Shown here in pieces: positions 23,298 through 30,223 of a stretch of DNA of 64,000 bases; positions within the stretch are counted from its first letter, which is position 1, and every line of letters begins with the position of its first letter. The position numbers and the translations under genes were made by a program. The notes beneath the pieces were generated by a model. It was not told the DNA's origin, ran no database searches, and saw only the letters and a program-made list of their open reading frames with translations. Source of the DNA: Imhoffiella purpurea (GTDB lineage: Bacteria > Pseudomonadota > Gammaproteobacteria > Chromatiales > Chromatiaceae); NCBI RefSeq assembly GCF_000585215.1, contig NZ_AONC01000001.1, positions 1 to 64,000 on the forward strand, given 5' to 3'.

Positions 23298-24494
23298 ATG
23301 ACTAGGCTGATTCGACCGACACCCCTGCGTCAGGCTGGCGGATGGTTGCTGTCCTTCGTCGGTGCCGCCTTGCTGCTCTCGCTGGCTGCCTGGGGGTATT
23401 ACCGTTCCGGGGATCCGCTCGTCGCACCGACCCTGATCCTGTCTGGCGAGAGTCTGCAGCTGACGAATGGCTCGGGTCGTTCGATCGCGGATGGTGTGCG
23501 TGTCGAGGCGCTCGGTTCCAATGGAAATGCTATGGTCCAAGGAGTGATCGCACCATTCGAGGCGGCGGCCTATCGGGATCTCGCCTGGCGGGTGGAGGGA
23601 CTCTCGGAAGGGACTGAATTGCGTCTGATTTGGGCCGAAGAACGGAATCCCAGGGCGATCCAGGCCCGCCCGGTGTCGACCGACGAGGCCGGCCTTGGTC
23701 GGATCCTGCTCGAGTCCGATCCCGGCTGGCAAGGGCGGATCGTCGCGCTTGGATTGGTGGTACTCGGCGAACTGCGCGACCCCATTCTGGTGCGGCGCAT
23801 CGAGCTGCATCCGCGTGCATCGACCATTGCAGAATTGCGCGATGCCTTCATCGGCGACTGGGCGTTCTTCGAGGGTTGGACGGGCCGATCTCCGCATTTC
23901 AATCGCGGCGCCCCGATCGGCGCGCCCTTCCAACCGGTCGTCCTGGTCGCCCTCTGGGTCGGTCTGGCCTCTTTGCTGTACGCCTCGATCATCCCCCCCT
24001 GGCGTTTCGTCAGCAGGCCGCTGCCCTACGTCGCCTTCTTCTTGATCGGCTGGGCGGTATTGGATCTACGCTGGCAATGGGATCTGGTCAGGCGTCTGGA
24101 TGTGACCGAGCAAACCTACGCGGGGCTGGACGAGACTGGTAAGCAATTGGCTGGGCCCGACCGCAACTTCTATCCCTTCCTCATGGAGTTGAGGCAGCGG
24201 TTGTCGGAGGATCCGTCGAGGGTCATCGTGCTGGCATCCGACCCCTTCGGTTATGCCGCCATGCGTACGCGTTATCATCTGGCGCCATACGACCTCTACT
24301 CGGGTCTGAGGTCCCTGCCCGACCCGTCCCAGGTTCGTGCCGGCGATTACATCCTGCTCATGTTCCCGCTGTCCTCCGTTCGTTACGACCAGCGTCGTCG
24401 GGCCCTGATCGCGGAAGATCGGACCTTGCCCGTCGACCGGATCGAGGTTCGGTCGACTCTTGGGGCACTGTTTCGCGTCAGGGAGGAGGATTGA
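23298..24494 (+). CDS. Membrane protein of unknown function in glycan cluster
   Basis: 398 residues. A membrane helix near 16-37 is followed by a soluble beta-rich segment (about 45-185), then two or three helices (about 213-262), then a C-terminal soluble domain (about 270-398) containing FYPFLMELRQRLSEDPSRVIVLASDP. The layout looks like a periplasmic domain flanked by membrane helices. I do not recognise the family. It overlaps the next gene by four bases only if that gene uses a TTG start, and is otherwise two bases away, so the two are surely co-translated. The partner is a polytopic GT-C-like protein, suggesting a joint role in glycan assembly or lipid-linked sugar transfer. Confidence 0.7.
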   Translation: MTRLIRPTPLRQAGGWLLSFVGAALLLSLAAWGYYRSGDPLVAPTLILSGESLQLTNGSGRSIADGVRVEALGSNGNAMVQGVIAPFEAAAYRDLAWRVEGLSEGTELRLIWAEERNPRAIQARPVSTDEAGLGRILLESDPGWQGRIVALGLVVLGELRDPILVRRIELHPRASTIAELRDAFIGDWAFFEGWTGRSPHFNRGAPIGAPFQPVVLVALWVGLASLLYASIIPPWRFVSRPLPYVAFFLIGWAVLDLRWQWDLVRRLDVTEQTYAGLDETGKQLAGPDRNFYPFLMELRQRLSEDPSRVIVLASDPFGYAAMRTRYHLAPYDLYSGLRSLPDPSQVRAGDYILLMFPLSSVRYDQRRRALIAEDRTLPVDRIEVRSTLGALFRVREED

Positions 24495-24496
24495 CC

Positions 24497-25987
24497 ATGG
24501 GCTGGTGGGGAGTGGTCCTTGCGAACGGCTTGCCCTGGCTGGCGGGCGCCCTCTGGTTGAGAATCCTATGGACCGAATCGCGCCCTGGCGTCTGGCCGGC
24601 GATTCTCGGGTACGGTTATCTCTTGGGTTTTCTCGCTGTCGCAGTGGTATTGCGCGCGACGGCGGCGCTCGGTCTCCCATTCGACGTCGTCGTGCCGATC
24701 CTGATGGTCGGGCTCGCGATCGCGATTGGAATCGGATTGCGTCGCCTGGCGTCGGTCGGGAAGGTTTCACTTTCCTTTTCCTGGAAGCCGATCAGGCTGA
24801 GCTGGGGGGCGATCCCGGCGGGGATTCTACTGATCTGGATGCTGGTGCGCTTCCTCGATCTCGTGCTTGAGCTCTGGTGGCTGCCGCTTTTCCCTTGGGA
24901 TGCCTGGACGACCTGGCTGCTGCGAGCGTGCGTCTGGGCGGAGCTTGGCCAATGGGTTCCATTCATTTCGGCATCCCAATGGCTGGCCGATCCTTCGGCA
25001 CAAGCGCAGACCATCGCCGCCTGGAATTATCCCACGACGGTTTCGCTGTTCGGGCTCTGGGGGACGCTGGGCTTCGGTGGGTGGAGCGAAGCCGCGGCCA
25101 AGATGCCCTGGATCGGCTGTGCCTTGGCTCTGGCGCTGGGATTCTACGGGCAGGCGCGTCTCTGGGGGGCATCGGGGCTGACCGCGCTCGTCTTTCTATG
25201 GCTTCTGGTCACCCTGCCGTTGCTCGATAGCCATCTGGCGCTGGCGGGATATGCCGATATCTGGTTGGCCACATCGGTGTTGTTGGCCTTCGCGGCCTTG
25301 CTGCATTGGATCCGGGAGGGCGATTGGCGGCAGGGTTCGCTGGCAATCCTCTGCGTCCTGTCATGCTCTGTCATCAAGCTCGAGGGCATCGTCTGGATGC
25401 TGCTTTTCATCCCTGCCGTTCTCGGGGCTAGGCTCTCTGGGCGATGGTTTCCGACGATTCTTGCGGCTGCCGGTCTTGCCGTTGGCGTCGTTTGGATGTC
25501 CGGTGGACTGGAATTGAACTCGCCTTGGGGCCCGGTCGAACTGGGTCCGCAGGCGATTCAGCTGCCTCTGATCGGACGATTCGAGCTCGCCTATCACGAC
25601 AATTGGGCCGCGCTATGGCGTAACCTGTTCCTGTACGACAACTGGCATCTATATTTCTACGGTCTGATCCCCATGCTGGCGTGGGGGCTATGGCGGTTTC
25701 TGCGATCCCATATCGCACCGTGGGAACGTGCTGGCTTCATGTTCGTGTCGAGCGCGCTCTTCGCCCTCTATATCCTCTTTTTCTGGACGGGGGCCTATCG
25801 CTGGGCGGAGGATGCGACCAGTGTCGCCCGGCTGTTCATGCATTTCGTGCCCAGTTTCACCTTCTGGGCATTGGTCTTGTGGTCGACCGCTCATGCTCGG
25901 ATAGACCCAGAAGGGCCAGATAGAAAAGAGGACGCTTCTACCCCTCGGACAGAACCCGGCGATAGAGTTCGGCCGTCGCCGAACTGA
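24497..25987 (+). CDS. Polytopic membrane protein, possible GT-C-type glycosyltransferase
   Basis: 496 residues from the ATG six bases after GGGAGGAGG; an in-frame TTG at 24491 is the alternative. I count about ten to twelve hydrophobic helices. The first large loop has acidic, tryptophan-rich patches (LFPWDAWTTWLLRA), the kind of loop that carries the catalytic Asp in GT-C enzymes such as ArnT and PMT. The C-terminal tail is basic and hydrophilic and overlaps the convergent GT4 gene by 50 bases. A GT-C role fits the neighbouring DUF2304 and dolichol-phosphate-mannose-synthase-like GT2 genes, which could supply a lipid-linked sugar donor. The family is not certain. Confidence 0.65.
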   Translation: MGWWGVVLANGLPWLAGALWLRILWTESRPGVWPAILGYGYLLGFLAVAVVLRATAALGLPFDVVVPILMVGLAIAIGIGLRRLASVGKVSLSFSWKPIRLSWGAIPAGILLIWMLVRFLDLVLELWWLPLFPWDAWTTWLLRACVWAELGQWVPFISASQWLADPSAQAQTIAAWNYPTTVSLFGLWGTLGFGGWSEAAAKMPWIGCALALALGFYGQARLWGASGLTALVFLWLLVTLPLLDSHLALAGYADIWLATSVLLAFAALLHWIREGDWRQGSLAILCVLSCSVIKLEGIVWMLLFIPAVLGARLSGRWFPTILAAAGLAVGVVWMSGGLELNSPWGPVELGPQAIQLPLIGRFELAYHDNWAALWRNLFLYDNWHLYFYGLIPMLAWGLWRFLRSHIAPWERAGFMFVSSALFALYILFFWTGAYRWAEDATSVARLFMHFVPSFTFWALVLWSTAHARIDPEGPDRKEDASTPRTEPGDRVRPSPN

Positions 25988-27101
25988 CTGGACCGATCCC
26001 GAATCGCTTCTTCAGGGCACGCTGTCCGGCGTCCCCCAGTTCCTGGCGCAGCTGCCTGTCGGCTTGGAGTTTGCGGATGCGTTCGGCCAATTGGGACGGA
26101 TCGCCCGGAGGGGTGAGTCGTCCATGGCCCGCCTCCCGCACGACCCAGCCGGTGCCGGATCCTGGGATATCGCTGACGACTACGGGCTTGCCGAAACGCA
26201 TGGCCTCCAACTGAACGAGTCCGAATGCCTCCGTTCGCTCCAATGACGGCAGACACAGAAGGTCGCAGCTTGCCAGCAGTGCGTTGAGGGTCGAGTCCGG
26301 CATGAATCCCGTCAGCCCGACCCGCGACGCCAGTCTCATCTCGACGATCTTTGCTTGTAGCGGCTGATGCAGGTCTCCGGTTCCGACGATCAGGATCCTG
26401 GTGTCGGGGAGTTTGGCCGCCGCTTCGAGCAAGATCTCGTGCCCCTTGTAATAGGTGAGTCGCCCGACGGCGAGTATTCGGGTTCCAGGTTCGGCCCATA
26501 GTCGCTCGGCTGTATCCAGCGCTTCGGGTTTCGGATTCCGAATGCGATCTGAATCGAGTCCCAAAGGAATGACATGGCAGCGATGGCGCCAAGGGGCGAG
26601 GGCCGCGCTCGACTCCAGATAGTCGGGAGAGGTGGCGATGATCGCCCGGGCCTTGGCGAGCAATGCCTGCTCGAACGGACGATAGAGGCGATAGGCCAGG
26701 GCGAGCCTCGGATCGATGGCTGAAGCCACGACGTCCGAGTGCCAATGCACCACCCAGGGAATTCGGCGGGCGGCGGGGATCGATAGGGCGGCGAAGGCGG
26801 ATGTGTTGGGCAGGTGCAGATGCAGCAGGTCGGGCTCGATCTCGTGAATCAGACGATTCAGCCAGATCGGAAAGGCTGGGCTGATAGGGGCGTAAAGCAG
26901 CCGGCCTAGACAGGGCGCCCGATATACCGGAACCGGATCATCGGCGGCAGGATGCCGGGTGGCCGCCGATCTCGCGTCGGCATGCACCAATGCGGCGACC
27001 TCGACATTCTGTTTCCTGAGTGCAGGCAGCAGGTCGCCGAGGAAATACTCCATTCCGCCCGCGAACGGCGGAAAATATTTTCCGACATGCAGGACGCGCA
27101 T
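25938..27101 (-). CDS. GT4-family glycosyltransferase
   Basis: 387 residues. The start is the ATG at 27101, whose A is shared with the TGA stop of the DUF2304 gene (TGATG), so translation is coupled. The frame remains open upstream for another 115 codons, but that part is the DUF2304 gene read in another frame. Typical features are VLHVGKYFPPFAGGMEYFLG at the N-terminus, HWHSDVV, RLTYYKGHEILLEA, and the EX7E region ERTEAFGLVQLEAMRFGKPV. It is a retaining NDP-sugar transferase of the capsule/exopolysaccharide type. It is the last gene of a GT2-DUF2304-GT4 minus-strand unit. Confidence 0.88.
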   Translation of the reverse strand: MRVLHVGKYFPPFAGGMEYFLGDLLPALRKQNVEVAALVHADARSAATRHPAADDPVPVYRAPCLGRLLYAPISPAFPIWLNRLIHEIEPDLLHLHLPNTSAFAALSIPAARRIPWVVHWHSDVVASAIDPRLALAYRLYRPFEQALLAKARAIIATSPDYLESSAALAPWRHRCHVIPLGLDSDRIRNPKPEALDTAERLWAEPGTRILAVGRLTYYKGHEILLEAAAKLPDTRILIVGTGDLHQPLQAKIVEMRLASRVGLTGFMPDSTLNALLASCDLLCLPSLERTEAFGLVQLEAMRFGKPVVVSDIPGSGTGWVVREAGHGRLTPPGDPSQLAERIRKLQADRQLRQELGDAGQRALKKRFGIGPVSSATAELYRRVLSEG

Positions 27102-27502
27102 CAGCCGGCCGGAGGCTCGTCCTGTCGTGGCTGGCTCTGTGATTCCGGCCCAAGTTCCTCTTCCTGAGCGGTATCCGGGTGGCGGGCCTCCATCATGGCG
27201 ATCCGCTGAGCCAGGCGTCTGATGTGGCGTTCCTGGCGCGAGCGCTCCAGATCCATGGTGAGGATCTTGATCAGAAGTAGGGCGAACCCGAGCAGGACGG
27301 CCAGTATCGGGGGATAGCCGATGCCGAGATAGCGGGCGGCGACGTCGAACAGATGCGGAAAGGTGCCGAGCAGCGTGACCGTCGCCGCCGCACCGATCCA
27401 CCAGAATGCATAGGGTCCGTGCAGATGATCGCGACGGACCAGCCAAAGGATGGTGGCGGCGAGCGCAAGCCCGATCACCATCGAGGTCATTTGATGGGTC
27501 AT
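27101..27502 (-). CDS. DUF2304 small membrane protein
   Basis: 133 residues with three hydrophobic helices (about 8-22, 32-50 and 62-80) followed by a basic, charged C-terminus (SRQERHIRRLAQRIAMMEAR). This is the pattern of DUF2304 proteins, which commonly lie beside dolichol-phosphate-mannose-type GT2 genes and may anchor or assist them. It lies between the GT2 gene (67 bases upstream) and the GT4 gene that shares its stop. The function of the family has not been established. Confidence 0.75.
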   Translation of the reverse strand: MTHQMTSMVIGLALAATILWLVRRDHLHGPYAFWWIGAAATVTLLGTFPHLFDVAARYLGIGYPPILAVLLGFALLLIKILTMDLERSRQERHIRRLAQRIAMMEARHPDTAQEEELGPESQSQPRQDEPPAG

Positions 27503-27569
27503 CTGGATGGACGAGGCATCTTCAAGTGGTTGGTTCTCTCGGCGCGTACGGAAGGCGTGGGGTGCCTGT

Positions 27570-28352
27570 CTATTCGCGGTTGGAATGGGCGGAGCGCCCG
27601 TATCCCACGCGGGCGATGCACAGCAGACTCGTCTGCAGCATGTATCTTCCCACCGTCCACCAGGAATTGAAGACCCGGGATATGCCCTGGGTTCTCGGCT
27701 GCATGGGCACGGGAACCTCGACGACGCGCAGGCCGTTCCTATGGAGGATCAGGAGGACGCCGACGTCCTGATAGTCGAGCAGGCTGGCCTCTGGAGAGGC
27801 GAGCAGTTTCATGGCCTTGGGGTTGTAGGCTCGGAAACCGGAGGTGATGTCCTCCAGTTCGAGTCCGGTGAGTCCCCGGAAATAGCGCCAGGCCAGTCGG
27901 CGCAAATAGCTGGCACGGGCGGGAAAGGCGCCGATGACGACGTCCGCCTCGCCGGCCAGGAGGGGTTTCAGAACCGACTTCAAGGCTGCGGGTTCGTGCT
28001 GTCCATCCGCGTCTAGAGTGACCGCGAAGGGGCTTTCCATCTTCAATGCATAGCGGAGACCGGTCTGGATCGCCCCCCATGCGCCCAATTGCAGAGGCAA
28101 CGGAAGCACGACGGCGCCCGCCGCTCTTGCCTCGGCGATCGTGTCGTCCGAGCTGCAATCGTCGATGACGACGACTGTTCGTGTGCAGCGTCGGCGGACG
28201 TCCCTCACGACCGCACCCACGGTCGAGGCTTCATTGTGGGCGGGAATCAGAACCATGGGGAGTCTAAGTGAATCCGGCAAATAGGTAGCTGTAGCTGCTG
28301 TTCGTGCCGCGGCTGGATGATTCGAGTTCGAATCTGTGGACGGGTGCGCCAT
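27570..28352 (-). CDS. GT2-family glycosyltransferase, dolichol-phosphate mannosyltransferase-like
   Basis: 260 residues. The catalytic core starts near residue 33 with MVLIPAHNEASTVGAVV. It has the first Asp motif VVIDDCSSDDT, the DXD-type TLDADGQHEP, and the downstream DITSGFRAYNPKA that marks DPM1-like polyprenyl-phosphate sugar transferases. No membrane anchor follows, so the enzyme probably works with the adjacent DUF2304 protein. It should make polyprenyl-phosphate hexose from an NDP-sugar, a donor that a GT-C enzyme such as the one at 24497-25987 could use. The first 30 residues are rich in Ala, Ser and Thr and are not conserved, so an internal start is possible. Confidence 0.88.
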   Translation of the reverse strand: MAHPSTDSNSNHPAAARTAATATYLPDSLRLPMVLIPAHNEASTVGAVVRDVRRRCTRTVVVIDDCSSDDTIAEARAAGAVVLPLPLQLGAWGAIQTGLRYALKMESPFAVTLDADGQHEPAALKSVLKPLLAGEADVVIGAFPARASYLRRLAWRYFRGLTGLELEDITSGFRAYNPKAMKLLASPEASLLDYQDVGVLLILHRNGLRVVEVPVPMQPRTQGISRVFNSWWTVGRYMLQTSLLCIARVGYGRSAHSNRE

Positions 28353-28380
28353 ATCGGGTGATCTTGCGTGGCATGCTCGC

Positions 28381-28408
28381 TTGATCGCCTCGTCCGTTCG
28401 GCTACACT
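28381..28408 (+). promoter_or_regulatory. Possible promoter for the PPC exoprotein gene
   Basis: TTGATC at 28381-28386 and TACACT at 28403-28408 (16-base spacer) form a plausible sigma-70 promoter. It lies about 90 bases before the start at 28501, in the divergent gap after the GT2 gene. Confidence 0.4.
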
Positions 28409-28500
28409 TGAGCGGCGGCGATCATCATTCGAGAGCGATATACCTAATGCTTCTCGCGTCAAGCGGGCGTCTTCGGCGTCAGTCTACCAAGGAATGAATC

Positions 28501-30090
28501 ATGAAGCTCCTCCTCCGTACTGCCCTTGGCTCCTTGATACCCATAGCAGCCGCCAACGCGATCGGACTTGGCGACTCGACCCTCGAGGAAACCTGCAAAG
28601 CCTATGGTCAGGAACACTACGAAAGTGGCTACGCGAACGGCCTCAAGGCGGGCGAGGCGATTGGCTGGAATGCCGGATGGACCGGTGCGATCGAGGCTTG
28701 TGTCGACGATCCTCTGTCTTATGGCGTCTCGCTCGCCTCCTGTATCCCGGAGGCGACCTATGGCGAAACCGAGCCCAACGACAGCCTCATCACGGCCGAT
28801 AAGCTGACCCCCGAGATCAGTTTCTGGGGGCAGAACTACAGCAGCGCCGATCAGGATTGGTACTACGTCACCTCGGCGAGCGCCAATCAGAACCTGACCG
28901 TCAGTTTCGCTGTGCCGGAATCGGTCGCGGGCGCAGATCTCTCGGCCGGCAATCCGGGAGTATGGAATTTGTCGATTCGCGATGCAGCCGGCAATGTCTT
29001 CGCCAATTTCAATACGGACGTCATCGGTGCCCTTTCCGCGGATGCCAATGCCGTAACCTATACCGCGACTCTGGGGCTCGTCGGTACCTACTACATTCTG
29101 GTCAAGCCGATCGACAATCTGACCACGAACCAATATACCTATAACATTACGGCCTTTCTGCAGGATAGCGCCCTGGATAGCGGCCAGCCCGTGGTCGGGT
29201 TTTACGATTCTGAAATAGAGCCGAACGACCTGCCGTCCGCTTCCAACCCGCTTGCCACTGGCGTAGCCATGTACGGCCTCATCAATTTGACCTTCAACGG
29301 CGTCGTCACCGATCCCGACGATGAAACGACCGAGGTCTGGGGCCAAGGCGAGAATGACTGGTACGTCTACTACACGGACGGCAACGAGATGGTCACCTTG
29401 TCCTTCTGCGCGCGGGAAGGTTGCGGGGTCGGGGACTGGAACGTTCAGATCTTCGATAAGGCCTCGGCCGACGCCTGGGAATCACTGACGAATGCCGGTA
29501 TTTCCACGACCGGTCTGACGCCTCTGTTGTCGATCAATACCGATACGGCCGATAACAAACAGATCACCTACAATCTCGGACTCAAGGATCCGGGCTATTA
29601 CTTCATGAAGGTCAACCATAAGCGACTCTTGACCGCACCCTGCAACGAATATCGTTATGTCAACGATTCCGGCTCCTTCACCGACAACGTATGCAGTTGC
29701 GACTCCGCCGACCTCGCGGCGGGAATCAGCGCGACCGGGAACTCGTGCTACATCCCAACCGACCGCTGTAGCGATAGCGATTTTAGTCTCTTGTGTCGAA
29801 ATGTGACCGAGGATTGCAGCTTCGGAAGCGATCCGGGGTGTCTGTACAACACCAATTCGCCGCCCGGTTGCGTTACGACCAAGCCCAACAAAGATGCGGA
29901 TGAGGAGGTTTGCTCCACCTATGTCACCCAGGCTCGTTGTGCCTGCTATTCCTACGGAGGCGTGGTCCAGATACCCGAAAATGTTAGGACCAGCCCCTAT
30001 AACTTCACCTGGTATGGAACCAAGTTGCCTACCAATACGATCGATACGGATGCCTACGAGGACTATCTGAATCGAAGCAGTCCATACTGA
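28501..30090 (+). CDS. Secreted protein with two PPC-like domains and Cys-rich C-terminus
   Basis: 529 residues with a good ribosome site (AAGGA). Residues 1-20 are a signal peptide ending ANA. A glycine-spaced helix follows (about 40-64: GYANGLKAGEAIGWNAG). Two bacterial pre-peptidase C-terminal (PPC) type beta-sandwiches begin with the signature ETEPNDSLITADKL (about 92) and EIEPNDLPSASNPL (about 240). The last 150 residues hold more than 12 cysteines (CSCDSAD, CSFGSDPGC), likely disulfide-bonded. PPC domains usually sit on secreted proteases and help secretion or binding, but no protease domain is present. It converges on the double-trypsin gene 134 bases downstream. Confidence 0.78.
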   Translation: MKLLLRTALGSLIPIAAANAIGLGDSTLEETCKAYGQEHYESGYANGLKAGEAIGWNAGWTGAIEACVDDPLSYGVSLASCIPEATYGETEPNDSLITADKLTPEISFWGQNYSSADQDWYYVTSASANQNLTVSFAVPESVAGADLSAGNPGVWNLSIRDAAGNVFANFNTDVIGALSADANAVTYTATLGLVGTYYILVKPIDNLTTNQYTYNITAFLQDSALDSGQPVVGFYDSEIEPNDLPSASNPLATGVAMYGLINLTFNGVVTDPDDETTEVWGQGENDWYVYYTDGNEMVTLSFCAREGCGVGDWNVQIFDKASADAWESLTNAGISTTGLTPLLSINTDTADNKQITYNLGLKDPGYYFMKVNHKRLLTAPCNEYRYVNDSGSFTDNVCSCDSADLAAGISATGNSCYIPTDRCSDSDFSLLCRNVTEDCSFGSDPGCLYNTNSPPGCVTTKPNKDADEEVCSTYVTQARCACYSYGGVVQIPENVRTSPYNFTWYGTKLPTNTIDTDAYEDYLNRSSPY

Positions 30091-30122
30091 AGGTTCGGGT
30101 TGTTCGAGCGATCTCCCGTTGA

Positions 30123-30145
30123 CGGCCGACGCGATGCGTCGGCCG
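30123..30145. repeat. Perfect 10-bp stem hairpin between convergent exoprotein genes
   Basis: CGGCCGACGC, loop GAT, GCGTCGGCCG form a perfect inverted repeat. It lies 33 bases after the PPC gene and 79 bases from the convergent protease stop. No strong T-run follows on either strand (ATCGTTGTT on the plus side), so it may be a weak bidirectional terminator or a transcript-end stabiliser. Confidence 0.6.
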
Positions 30146-30223
30146 ATCGTTGTTGGGGAGGTGATTCGATGCTCGAGCGGAGATCGCGACAGGATCGGCC
30201 TCTGCTCGGCTCGTGGGTGGAGC

